Positions 16,071 to 23,651 of a stretch of DNA of 64,000 nt are shown piece by piece. The translations under genes and the position numbers were made by a program. This stretch comes from Dyadobacter luteus. Lineage in GTDB: Bacteria; Bacteroidota; Bacteroidia; Cytophagales; Spirosomataceae. Where the stretch lies: contig NZ_QNUL01000020.1 in the NCBI RefSeq assembly GCF_003383615.1, positions 45,441 through 109,440 of the forward strand, given 5' to 3'. Numbering within the stretch: the stretch's first letter is position 1; every line of letters starts with the position of its first letter. Under the pieces are notes generated by a model. That model worked only from the letters and a program-made list of their open reading frames with translations. It did no database searches and was not told the DNA's origin.

Positions 16071-17456
16071 TTAGGAAACCAGAGGTACATCCGTTTTGGC
16101 CACCTCACCATATCCGCCTTCAATGTTGACTACATCTTCAAATCCTCTTGATTTCAGAATAGAAGCTGCCACCATCGAGCGGTAACCGCCTGCACAATGG
16201 ATGTACAGCATTTCATCCTTCGGAAATTCTTCCATTAGGTCGTTCAGGTAATCGAGTGGCAGGTTTTCGGCATCTTTAATATGACCTGAATTGAATTCGT
16301 CAGGTTTTCTGACATCAATCACCTGTATATTTCCGGTTTTATAATGGCTGGCAAATTCTTCTGCTGTGATAGAAATGATAGAATCCGTTTCTTTTCCTGC
16401 TTTTTCCCAGGCATCAAAACCCCCATTGAGGTAGCCGATAGCAAAGTCGTATCCCACACGGGCAAGCCTGGTAACGACTTCCTCCTCTCTTCCGGGATCG
16501 GCTACGATAAGGAGCTGCTGTTTTAAATCCGGTACAAGTGCGCCAACCCAGGGAGCAAATCCGCCATCAATTCCGATGTTGATAGAGTTAGGTATGAAAC
16601 TATTTGCGAATGCTGAAGCTTTGCGGGTATCCAATACAAGCGCTCCGGTTTGATTGGCTTTCGCTTCAAAAGCCTCAGGAGAGAGAGCCTGGTCACCACG
16701 TTCTATCACATCATCAATACTTTCGTAACCATCTCTGTTCATCCGCACATTCTCAGGGAAATACTGGGGAGGTTCTGTGAGTCCGTCGGTAACTTCTTTA
16801 ACAAACTCTTCTTTAGTCATATCAGCCCTCAGTGCATAATTGAACAGTTTCTGTTTACCCAGGGTATCGGAAGTCTCCTTGCTCATATTTTTACCGCAGG
16901 CAGACCCCGCACCATGTGCAGGATATACGATCACGTCATTGGGAAGCGTCATGATTTTAGTACGCAGACTATCATATAACATTCCGGCCAGATCACTCAT
17001 TGTCAGATCACCTTTTTGTGCCAGATCGGGGCGACCTACATCACCTATAAATAACGTATCACCACTGAAAAGAGCAACCGGTTTTTCAGTTTCGTCGAAC
17101 AACAAATAGCTGGTCGATTCCAATGTATGGCCAGGTGTATGCAGCGCTTTAATCGTGATATCTCCTACACGGAATACTTCACCATCTTCAGCAATATGTG
17201 CCTTAAATCCGGTTTGAGCACCAGGTCCGTATACAATTTCAGCGCCTGTTTTCTCTGCGAGGTCAATATGTCCGGATACAAAATCAGCATGAAAATGGGT
17301 TTCAAAAACGAATTTAATTTTTGCGCCTGTTTTTTCTGCTTTCTGAATATACGGCTGCACTTCACGCAGGGGATCAATGACAGCAGCTTCGCCGTTGGAA
17401 ACGATGAAGTAAGCTCCCTGAGCCAGACAACCGGTATATATTTGTTCAATCTTCAT
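16071..17456 (-). CDS. metallo-beta-lactamase/double rhodanese protein (persulfide dioxygenase-like)
   Basis: 461 residues. The N-terminal MBL domain (about 1-250) carries THFHADFVSGH, HTPGHTLES, FSGDTLFIGDVGRPD and YPAHGAGS, the iron-binding pattern of ETHE1-type persulfide dioxygenases. Two rhodanese domains follow: the first (about 265-350) has LDTRKASAF but no catalytic Cys loop, the second (about 360-455) has the active loop HCAGGYRS. The protein probably oxidises glutathione- or protein-bound persulfide to sulfite and passes sulfur through the second rhodanese. It lies between a CPBP gene (20 bp upstream) and the YeeE pair, forming a sulfide-detoxification operon. Confidence 0.9.
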   Translation of the reverse strand: MKIEQIYTGCLAQGAYFIVSNGEAAVIDPLREVQPYIQKAEKTGAKIKFVFETHFHADFVSGHIDLAEKTGAEIVYGPGAQTGFKAHIAEDGEVFRVGDITIKALHTPGHTLESTSYLLFDETEKPVALFSGDTLFIGDVGRPDLAQKGDLTMSDLAGMLYDSLRTKIMTLPNDVIVYPAHGAGSACGKNMSKETSDTLGKQKLFNYALRADMTKEEFVKEVTDGLTEPPQYFPENVRMNRDGYESIDDVIERGDQALSPEAFEAKANQTGALVLDTRKASAFANSFIPNSINIGIDGGFAPWVGALVPDLKQQLLIVADPGREEEVVTRLARVGYDFAIGYLNGGFDAWEKAGKETDSIISITAEEFASHYKTGNIQVIDVRKPDEFNSGHIKDAENLPLDYLNDLMEEFPKDEMLYIHCAGGYRSMVAASILKSRGFEDVVNIEGGYGEVAKTDVPLVS

Positions 17457-17476
17457 AAAAGGTAAAAGTTTGTAAA

Positions 17477-18295
17477 TCAGTCCTGAAGACCGGCTGTGGT
17501 GTACTCAGCCAATGCATCATTTTCTTTTTTGATGAATATTGTATTTCTGTTGATAGTTAGTTTTTGATGTGTATGGCGCTTGTATAGAATGGTAAACACA
17601 ATAGCGAGTGCGATGGTGCAACCTCTGAGCACATTTGCGGGAACATTACCCAACGCACTATGGTCCATTTCAAAAAGCGACCAGCTCAGGTTCATCAGAG
17701 AATGTAAAAAAACGGGAACCCACAAATTGTAATTCCATTCGCTATACAACCACGCAAACAGGCATGCTCCGCTGAATGTGATCATGAAGATGCCCACCAG
17801 TTCTCCTGCATCCTGACTCTGATATAAATGGCCGGATGCGAAAATAACTGCTCCCAGTATAATAGCGGGAATAAATCCCAGGCGACTATGCCTGTACAGT
17901 ACTCCGAAAAGAAAGCCGCGAAAGTAAAGTTCTTCCACAAAACCTGCCACAAATGTGCTTGCTATGAGTTGCTGTATTTCCTGCTTGGCATTGAAGTCAA
18001 AAAAGAAAAATCCGCCGATAAACATAGGTAAACTGAATAGCAGGGCAAGTAATAAGGCTTTTCCTGCGTTTCCGGACAATCCCAACTCCGAAAAAATACC
18101 GGCTTTTGTTTTTATAAAATAGGTTCCGATAAAAACAGGTACGCCAATAAGCGCATAGGTGATGCAGTAGCTGAGCAAGCCAAACCGGGTGATGGTATCC
18201 AGTGCCGATTTGGTTTCACCGAAGTACCGAAACAGGATGTGGTATGCCAGAAAAGAAATGGCTACAATACAGATGGTTCGTAAAGTTGTATTCAT
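17477..18295 (-). CDS. CPBP-family intramembrane metalloprotease
   Basis: 272 residues, about eight hydrophobic segments. The family motifs are present: EELYFRGFLFG (about 142-152, the EExxxR glutamates), later FSGACLFAW and the His motif HSLMNLSW (about 199-206). CAAX-protease/bacteriocin-processing (Abi) relatives cleave membrane-associated peptides; the bacterial substrates are mostly unknown. It is the first gene of the minus-strand run that continues with the persulfide dioxygenase after only 20 bp, but a functional tie to sulfur is not evident. A hairpin and -7-like box lie just upstream. Confidence 0.88.
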   Translation of the reverse strand: MNTTLRTICIVAISFLAYHILFRYFGETKSALDTITRFGLLSYCITYALIGVPVFIGTYFIKTKAGIFSELGLSGNAGKALLLALLFSLPMFIGGFFFFDFNAKQEIQQLIASTFVAGFVEELYFRGFLFGVLYRHSRLGFIPAIILGAVIFASGHLYQSQDAGELVGIFMITFSGACLFAWLYSEWNYNLWVPVFLHSLMNLSWSLFEMDHSALGNVPANVLRGCTIALAIVFTILYKRHTHQKLTINRNTIFIKKENDALAEYTTAGLQD

Positions 18296-18328
18296 TCCGG
18301 CTGAGTATGGTGGTGATCAACAAAAATA

Positions 18329-18373
18329 GGAATAAAGGTGCGGGTATTTCTACCCGGCCCTATTCCAAATTTA
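18329..18373 (-). promoter_or_regulatory. promoter-like box and nested hairpin before the CPBP-sulfur operon
   Basis: On the minus strand TAAATTTG (18366-18373) fits the TAnnTTTG -7 box. Just downstream is a perfect hairpin CGGGTA-TTTC-TACCCG (18341-18356) nested inside GGAATA/TATTCC arms. It would lie at the start of the transcript or act as an operator. Confidence 0.45.
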
Positions 18374-18510
18374 CTTCAATCAAAACCTTGACAGAGCTTC
18401 AATAAGTTTCGGCTCTGATACTGATCTTTATCATTATTAAAGACGAAGCAGTATTGAAAAATTAGTTTGTATTTTTTTTGTAAAATATTGATAGTCATCA
18501 ATTCAATGTA

Positions 18511-18543
18511 TAATAGCTATTGGCTAATTGCCAACAGCTATTA
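18511..18543. repeat. TAGC-type intergenic hairpin overlapping the MATE stop codon
   Basis: TAATAGCTATTGGC and GCCAACAGCTATTA form 14-bp arms with one mismatch around TAATT. The arm supplies the stop codon of the MATE gene. Similar TAGC-rich stretches occur at 7708, 21549, 35884, 48331 and 48421. No T-tract follows on the minus strand, so it is a repeat rather than a typical terminator. Confidence 0.65.
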
Positions 18544-19926
18544 TACCTTTACCGATTTCCAGTGTCCGAGACGGAACCGCCAAATACCCAGTATCGCCAA
18601 TAAAGCCTCTGCCGCCGGAACGGCGATGAATACCCCAAGCGGTCCCATGTTCCATACTACTGCCAATAAATAGGCCAGAGGAATCTGGAAAAACCAGAAG
18701 CAAAGCAGGTTGAGCACTGTTGGTGTTTTGGTGTCGCCTGCTCCGTTGAGCGATTGAATCACGACCATGGTATAGGCATAAAAGCCAAAGCCAAGACAAA
18801 GTATACGCAGCGCCAGTTTCCCGGTTTCAATAGCGGCTGCTTCGGTGGTGAACCAGCCAATAATTGTTTCTGCCCAGATCGACATCAGAATTGACAACCC
18901 AACCAGGAAAATCAGGTTGAAAAGTGCACAGCGCCATACGGACGTTTCGGCGCGGTCGGGTTGGTTGGCTCCCAGGTTTTGTCCTACCAGTGTTGCCGCT
19001 GCATTGGCAAGTCCCCATGCAGGCAGAAGGGTGAACATAATAACGCGAATTGCGATGGTGTAACCGGCCACCACGTCGCTTCCGAACTCAGCAAGAATAC
19101 GGGTCAGGAAAATCCAACTGGCAGAAGAAATCAGGAACTGAACCGTTCCGCCGGTAGCTACTTCAACAATTGTTTTGATGGTTTCGCGGTGAGGACGAAG
19201 ATCGGCCCAGATCAGTTCGAGTATTTTATTGGCTTTAATCAAAGAGTAAAGCTGGTAACTCACACCAATGGTCCGACCTACAGCAGTGGCAATCGCGGCA
19301 CCTGTAACACCCAGTTCTGGAAATGGCCCAACTCCGAATATCAGCATAGGACCAAGCAACATATTGAAACCGTTGGCAATCATGAGCGAACGCATCGCCG
19401 TTGCAGCCGCACCCGCTCCGCGTAGTGCACCGCTGAGTGAATAAAGTAATACCACCACAGGACTACTGATAAACTGTATTCTGGCAAAAGTGGTACCTAT
19501 TTCGATCACTTTCGGATCTGCACCCATGAGGCTCAGAATGTCCCCGGCGAACACTGAACCCAGGATGGCTATAACAATAGAAATTGCCAGTGACAGCAAA
19601 ATCACCTGGCCGATAGCCCGTCTCGCCTGTGCGACATTGTTTTCTCCGATGCGTCTCGCGATGGTTGCAGTGGCAGCCGTGCTCAACCCTATCGCCACTG
19701 AGTAGACGAGGGTCACGACCGACTCGGTCAGTCCCACCGTAGCAACGGCTTCAATACTGACTTTGGATACAAAAAAGATATCTACAACCGCAAAAAGGGA
19801 TTCCATGATCATTTCGAGAATCATCGGAACGGACAGCAGAAATATAGCGCGGTTGATGCTGCCCTGAGTAAAACTCTCTTCGGAACCACTAAGTGCCTGC
19901 CGAAGTAGCTGAAACCACTTTTTCAT
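18541..19926 (-). CDS. MATE-family multidrug efflux transporter
   Basis: 461 residues from the ATG at 19926 (MKKWFQLLRQALSG); a longer frame to 19983 adds a non-family leader. Twelve hydrophobic segments in two related halves, with SVPMILEMIMESLFAVVDIFFV in the first helix and GVGPFPELGVTGAAIAT and NLGANQPDRAE in loops, mark the MATE/NorM-DinF superfamily. It would export cationic drugs or metabolites using a Na+ or H+ gradient. It is a single gene with its own promoter-like signal about 140 bp upstream; the C-terminus ends inside a TAGC hairpin repeat. Confidence 0.93.
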   Translation of the reverse strand: MKKWFQLLRQALSGSEESFTQGSINRAIFLLSVPMILEMIMESLFAVVDIFFVSKVSIEAVATVGLTESVVTLVYSVAIGLSTAATATIARRIGENNVAQARRAIGQVILLSLAISIVIAILGSVFAGDILSLMGADPKVIEIGTTFARIQFISSPVVVLLYSLSGALRGAGAAATAMRSLMIANGFNMLLGPMLIFGVGPFPELGVTGAAIATAVGRTIGVSYQLYSLIKANKILELIWADLRPHRETIKTIVEVATGGTVQFLISSASWIFLTRILAEFGSDVVAGYTIAIRVIMFTLLPAWGLANAAATLVGQNLGANQPDRAETSVWRCALFNLIFLVGLSILMSIWAETIIGWFTTEAAAIETGKLALRILCLGFGFYAYTMVVIQSLNGAGDTKTPTVLNLLCFWFFQIPLAYLLAVVWNMGPLGVFIAVPAAEALLAILGIWRFRLGHWKSVKV

Positions 19927-20069
19927 TAGTATAAATTGCTTAGATGTGTAAATTTTAACAGACAGTGTATGAACTGTTATCAAGGGAAAGCTCCGGTATA
20001 CGGAGAAAAGGAAGATGGTCAGTTATAGATGACCGGTGCAAAGAATCGACATGATGCTCATAATTTTGG

Positions 20070-20102
20070 CAAAGGTAGTAAAGAGGTATTTAATTATTCA
20101 AA
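20070..20102 (-). promoter_or_regulatory. candidate promoter of the MATE gene
   Basis: Minus-strand TACCTTTG (20070-20077) is an exact TAnnTTTG -7 box; a TTTG (20099-20102) lies 21 bp upstream as a -33 element. The predicted leader is about 135 nt. Confidence 0.6.
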
Positions 20103-20248
20103 CAAAATCCTGGATTTATAAAAATGGAAAATGTACCTTCACCACAAAGGGTTATGAACTTTTGGTGACTTTAAACCGTTGCCAATCTACACTTTGAGAC
20201 GAGGAATGGCAGATGTACTGCCGTTTGGAATTATATAAAGACTAGTGC

Positions 20249-21493
20249 ATGATTGAAAAGAAGAAGTTGTATTCGACCGCAGTCGAAAAAGAAACGGCAG
20301 TGTTGGTGGCTGTAAGTACACAGAAACAGACGGCTGCCAAAACCCAGGAATATCTGGATGAGCTGTCCTTTCTGGCGAGCACACTGGAAGTGAAAACGGT
20401 TAAAACTTTCACGCAGAATCTGGAGCGGGCCGATATCAAAACCTATACGGGAAAAGGGAAACTGGAAGAAATCCTGATTTTTGTGACGGCAAATCCGGTG
20501 GATATGATCATTTATGATGATGATCTGACGCCCTCACAGGTACGTAACCTGGAAGCAGTATTTAAGGATATTAAGGTAATTGACAGGAGTTTATTGATCC
20601 TGGATATATTTGCGATGCGTGCACAAACGGCTCAGTCGAAATTGCAGGTGGAGCTGGCTCAGTACCAATACATGTACCCGCGATTGACACGTCTGTGGAC
20701 TCACCTTAGCCGCCAGTCGGGTGCGGGAGTGGGGATGCGCGGACCAGGGGAAACGGAACTTGAAACGGATAGACGTATCGTAAAAGACAGGATTGCTTTC
20801 CTGAAAGAAAAGCTGGAAAAAGTAGACCGCCAGAGTACGACCAGAAGAAAAGAGCGCGACCGGCTTGTACGTGTGGCGATTGTGGGTTATACCAACGTAG
20901 GTAAATCGACGCTGATGCGCAGCCTCTCCAAAGCAGATGTATTTGCGGAAAACAAACTGTTTGCAACGGTAGATTCCACCGTACGCAAAGTGAACATGGA
21001 AAACATTCCGTTTTTGCTGACAGATACCGTTGGATTTATACGCAAGTTGCCTACTACACTGATTGAGTCTTTCAAATCAACATTGGATGAGGTACGTGAA
21101 GCCGACATTCTGATGCACGTGGTGGATATTTCCCATGCATCGTTTGAGGAGCATCTGGATGTGGTGAACAAAACACTGGTGGAAATCGGTGCTGCGGACA
21201 AGCCAACTATTCTGGTATTCAACAAGATTGACCTTTATAAGCCATCCTTCAATGACGAAGAGCTGGAAGAAGAAGAGGTACCTGCATTGGCACCCGAAGA
21301 TCTGTTGGAACAGCTGAAAAGAAGCTATATCGCAGACAAAGGTGACAACGTAGTATTTGTATCGGCTGAGAAAAAAGAGAATATCGAAGAGCTGCGTAAT
21401 GCGATTTTCAGATTGGTAAAAGCAAAACACTTTGCGATTTATCCGAACTGGCTGGATCTGGGTTACACACCCGTTGAAAATGTAGAAGAATAA
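20249..21493 (+). CDS. hflX: HflX-family ribosome-associated GTPase
   Basis: 414 residues. N-terminal HflX domain (about 20-125), a coiled helix with the signature GMRGPGETELETDRR (about 162-176), then the G domain: GYTNVGKSTL (G1), DTVGFIRKLP (G3), FNKIDL (G4) and VFVSAEKK (G5). HflX rescues or splits stalled 70S/50S ribosomes under stress in other bacteria. It stands alone upstream of the tRNA-Arg region. A long acidic insertion (about residues 330-345, ELEEEEVPALAPEDL) lies after G4. The stop is embedded in an 8-bp inverted repeat that may end transcription. Confidence 0.95.
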   Translation: MIEKKKLYSTAVEKETAVLVAVSTQKQTAAKTQEYLDELSFLASTLEVKTVKTFTQNLERADIKTYTGKGKLEEILIFVTANPVDMIIYDDDLTPSQVRNLEAVFKDIKVIDRSLLILDIFAMRAQTAQSKLQVELAQYQYMYPRLTRLWTHLSRQSGAGVGMRGPGETELETDRRIVKDRIAFLKEKLEKVDRQSTTRRKERDRLVRVAIVGYTNVGKSTLMRSLSKADVFAENKLFATVDSTVRKVNMENIPFLLTDTVGFIRKLPTTLIESFKSTLDEVREADILMHVVDISHASFEEHLDVVNKTLVEIGAADKPTILVFNKIDLYKPSFNDEELEEEEVPALAPEDLLEQLKRSYIADKGDNVVFVSAEKKENIEELRNAIFRLVKAKHFAIYPNWLDLGYTPVENVEE

Positions 21494-21517
21494 GCGTTTG
21501 TAATTTAAGCGCTTATT
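21489..21517 (+). terminator. weak hairpin at the hflX stop
   Basis: AATAAGCG and CGCTTATT form a perfect 8-bp stem spanning the stop codon, followed by TTTCGCATTTTTG. A modest terminator candidate. Confidence 0.45.
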
Positions 21518-21580
21518 TCGCATTTTTGCACCCCGGAAAAAAAGGGCTGAGCTATAAGCGATCAGCTTTTAGCGAGGAAA

Positions 21581-21703
21581 GACTTGATGTTCAACAGATA
21601 GATTGGATTGTCATACGACGGTCACCTGGTGATAAGTAGTATCGTACGCGACCCCGGTCTAAATGATGTTGAAACAAGGGTTCGATTCCCCTATGGGTCA
21701 CCA
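21581..21703 (+). pseudogene. composite tRNA-like remnant with GC-rich insert
   Basis: The segment opens with GACTTGATGTTCAACAGATA, close to the 5' half of the intact tRNA-Arg at 21838, and has a T-arm and 3' end (GGGTTCGATTCCCC, ATGGGTC-A-CCA) at 21678-21703. Between them are a 7-bp hairpin GATTGTC-ATAC-GACGGTC, the palindrome TCACCTGGTGA and TCGTACGCGACCCCGG followed by TCTAAA. GGTCACC occurs at both 21620 and 21696, so two deleted tRNA copies may be joined here. The 123-nt length excludes a normal tRNA. The 3' CCA is encoded, unlike in the intact gene. Confidence 0.5.
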
Positions 21704-21711
21704 ATAGTGCC

Positions 21712-21818
21712 GACTGGTTAGTTCAACGGATAGAATAGGAGTTTCGTACGCGACCCCGGCCTAAACTCTAGATATGGCTGGGGGTGCATTCACCTTCGAT
21801 TCCCGTCGCGGTAACCGG
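21712..21818 (+). pseudogene. tRNA-Arg(CCT)-like copy with two insertions
   Basis: From 21720 the sequence equals the intact tRNA-Arg (D-arm AGTTCAACGGATAGAAT, anticodon 5' stem GGAGT) but the anticodon loop is split by 15 nt (21746-21760) sharing TCGTACGCGACCCCGG with the previous remnant. A second insertion of about 16 nt (21778-21794, containing GGTG-CATT-CACC) interrupts the T-arm. The two inserts pair: 21750-21761 with 21776-21787, 11 of 12 positions counting G-U. The acceptor ends no longer match the tRNA-Arg pairing, but CTGGTTA (21714-21720) pairs with TAACCGG (21812-21818). Probably a pseudogene; a structured RNA is possible. Confidence 0.6.
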
Positions 21819-21837
21819 GGATATTATGAATTTAAAA

Positions 21838-21909
21838 GACTGCGTAGTTCAACGGATAGAATAGGAGTTTCCTAAACTCTAGATATGGGTTCGATTCCCG
21901 TCGCGGTCA
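21838..21909 (+). tRNA. tRNA-Arg, anticodon CCT
   Basis: A complete cloverleaf of 72 nt: acceptor GACTGCG with CGCGGTC (one G-U), D-arm GTTC/GAAT, anticodon arm GGAGT-TTCCTAA-ACTCT with CCT in the loop, variable AGAT, T-arm ATGGG-TTCGATT-CCCGT, discriminator A. CCA is not encoded. It reads AGG codons. An intrinsic terminator starts 5 bp downstream. tRNA-Arg(CCT) genes are frequent attachment sites for integrative elements, and two damaged relatives sit just upstream. Confidence 0.95.
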
Positions 21910-21914
21910 CGATG

Positions 21915-21963
21915 AAACCTATTTATAAAGGCTTAATAATAAGCTGATATAAGTAGGTTTTTT
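21915..21963 (+). terminator. intrinsic terminator of tRNA-Arg
   Basis: AAACCTATTT (21915-21924) pairs with AAGTAGGTTT (21951-21960), one mismatch, enclosing an inner AGGCTTA/TAAGCTG hairpin, followed by TTTC. Confidence 0.75.
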
Positions 21964-21972
21964 CTTTCGGTG

Positions 21973-22077
21973 TTATTCATCTCCAACATCAAATTCAATC
22001 AGCCCCTCCCTACTTTTATACCAAATGCCGCCTTTTTCGTCCCGTTTTGGATAGGCCTCTTTTGCAATATTCACAGC
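21973..22077 (-). pseudogene. decayed C-terminal coding fragment
   Basis: The minus strand reads AVNIAKEAYPKRDEKGGIWY, then KSREGLIEFDVGDE and a stop, protein-like in composition and codon use. Just upstream the good frame shifts (TIVEIYNL at about 22085-22110) and stops intervene, and no ATG is available; only a GTG at 22074. This looks like the tail of a gene broken by frameshifts. The family is not recognised. Confidence 0.4.
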
Positions 22078-22707
22078 TCAGATTATAAATCTCTACGATC
22101 GTACCCGCAAGTGGGCGTTATTCTGTGAGGCTCTTATTTTTTTGCCCTACCTTCGGTGCAAACCTCGTTTATCGAAGTTTAAAGAGTAAGGTAATACAAA
22201 CAGGGTATCGGCATCTGGTGCCTCTGTTTTTTTCAGGCAGGCTGCTGAGACCATGTGGCTTTCGAATCCGATGTGCCCTTCGTAATTTTTAAATTATCTC
22301 ACCATAAGTCAGTAAGTTAACTCCGCTTTTTTGACCCGGAGGCTTTCTCGTCTCACCAGGGGAGTAAGGTCTTAGAAAAACCTTGATACTGGTCGCTTGT
22401 CCCCATTCCAAGCCAACGAATTTACAGGCCATAATCCACTGGATATAGAATCTCCAACGTACTTTTTTTCTAAACAAACCTGTTCTGCTGTTCGATTTAT
22501 TTCGATGTGTACTGTAAATGTATTTATCTGTAATTCAATATATTGGGATCATTTATTTTTTGATTTTTAAATAAAAACCTCCTACTTTTCGTTTTAAATT
22601 TAACTGCCTGTTCTCAGGAACGGTATTTGTAGATTCTTTATTTAAATAATGTGAAAGTGGCGTATGGACCGCGGAGATGAACGGCTGATTTGTACTGTTT
22701 GATCATT
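22078..22707. other. gene-poor region between tRNA-Arg and the response regulator
   Basis: No convincing gene. A 62-residue minus frame at 22289-22477 has no recognisable motif. A hairpin with arms ACAGG/CTCTGT and inner GGCA/TGCC followed by seven T (about 22199-22238) could be a terminator of a small transcript from the plus strand. The DNA is AT-rich towards its right end. Together with the tRNA remnants this suggests a site scarred by insertion and deletion. Confidence 0.4.
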
Positions 22708-22743
22708 CAAGACACTTACCTCTCTCAAGACACTTACCTCTCT
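22708..22743 (+). repeat. perfect 18-bp tandem duplication
   Basis: CAAGACACTTACCTCTCT occurs twice without spacer, ending 37 bp before the ATG of the response-regulator gene. It could be a duplicated operator half-site or replication slippage. Confidence 0.85.
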
Positions 22744-22780
22744 TTTACAGGTGCACAATTGGACTTATTCACAACTTACT

Positions 22781-23428
22781 ATGTTAAAAATTGCCATTAT
22801 AGAGGATTATGTGATCTTTCGGCTAGGGTTAAAAAATGTGCTTGAACTTCACTTCGACGGTGTTGCCACTTTTGATTCAGACCATTCGGAGGATTACGAA
22901 GGCGAACTGGGAAAATTCTCTCCGGACCTGATCATCATGGGATTAGGCTTCGTAAACGAGCCATTGCGGGGGCTTAATTTCTGCAAAAACGTGAAAAAGC
23001 TTTTCCCGACTGTACCTGTTGTCGTGTTTGATATGACGGCTACATACAGTAATGCGGTAAATCTGATTAAAGGTGGAGCGAATGGGTATCTCTCAAAAGG
23101 GGATAGTGAACTGGAATTGCTCACTTGTATTGAGTCGGTGATGAAGGGTAAAAATTACGTTTGCCGCGAGATACAGGAGAATATCATTGAGTATCTTATT
23201 CTGGATAAGCCGGCTTTTAAGACACATGCCAGTTTGTCGGCAAGGGAGTCAGAAATTGCAAGTCTGGTGAGCGAAGGTGAAAAAACATCCAACATCGCAG
23301 AAAAACTTGGGCTGAAATCATCGACCGTAAGTACTATGAAATCCAAGATTTTCTCGAAACTTGGTGTGCATAATGTCATAGAACTACGACATAAGATGAA
23401 AGTATCTATGTACAGCCATATGAATTAG
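22781..23428 (+). CDS. LuxR-type response regulator with degenerate receiver
   Basis: 215 residues from the ATG at 22781 (a GTG at 22751 is possible). The receiver-like domain (about 1-120) keeps the acidic pair E8-D9 and Lys106 (NGYLSK) but the phospho-acceptor Asp is replaced: the strand reads PDLIIMGLGF, Gly54 where Asp is expected. A LuxR/FixJ helix-turn-helix (about 150-210, LSARESEIASLVSEGEKTSN) follows. It is an NarL-like DNA-binding protein that probably does not respond to ordinary phosphorylation. No histidine kinase adjoins. An 18-bp tandem repeat lies just upstream. Confidence 0.88.
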   Translation: MLKIAIIEDYVIFRLGLKNVLELHFDGVATFDSDHSEDYEGELGKFSPDLIIMGLGFVNEPLRGLNFCKNVKKLFPTVPVVVFDMTATYSNAVNLIKGGANGYLSKGDSELELLTCIESVMKGKNYVCREIQENIIEYLILDKPAFKTHASLSARESEIASLVSEGEKTSNIAEKLGLKSSTVSTMKSKIFSKLGVHNVIELRHKMKVSMYSHMN

Positions 23429-23434
23429 GAAAGC

Positions 23435-23467
23435 CGGGGTTGAGTCACAATGGATCAGCCCCGTTTT
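23435..23467 (+). terminator. intrinsic terminator after the response regulator
   Basis: CGGGGTTGA and TCAGCCCCG form a 9-bp stem (one G-U) followed by TTTTG. Confidence 0.75.
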
Positions 23468-23651
23468 GCTTTAGGTCCGATATGGGAAAGGATTAGTTTC
23501 CTTACGTGGAATTTGCATACACTTTTAATCCCTCTGTTCGGATATTTCTACAATCAGAAGCATTTCTGAGTCATTTTATCTGTTGAAATCCCGTTTCATC
23601 TGCTAGCATAAAAGTTGCATACATGTTGTTTGTAACTAATTGTTTGTACGC

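Noticed and set aside
21581..21703. A functional tRNA with encoded CCA
   Set aside because: The T-arm and 3' end look good but the segment is 123 nt long and lacks a coherent anticodon arm; it cannot fold as a normal tRNA.
22289..22477. 62-residue minus-strand reading frame
   Set aside because: No motif, no promoter or neighbour support, in a scarred gene-poor stretch; kept only as a note in the gap entry.
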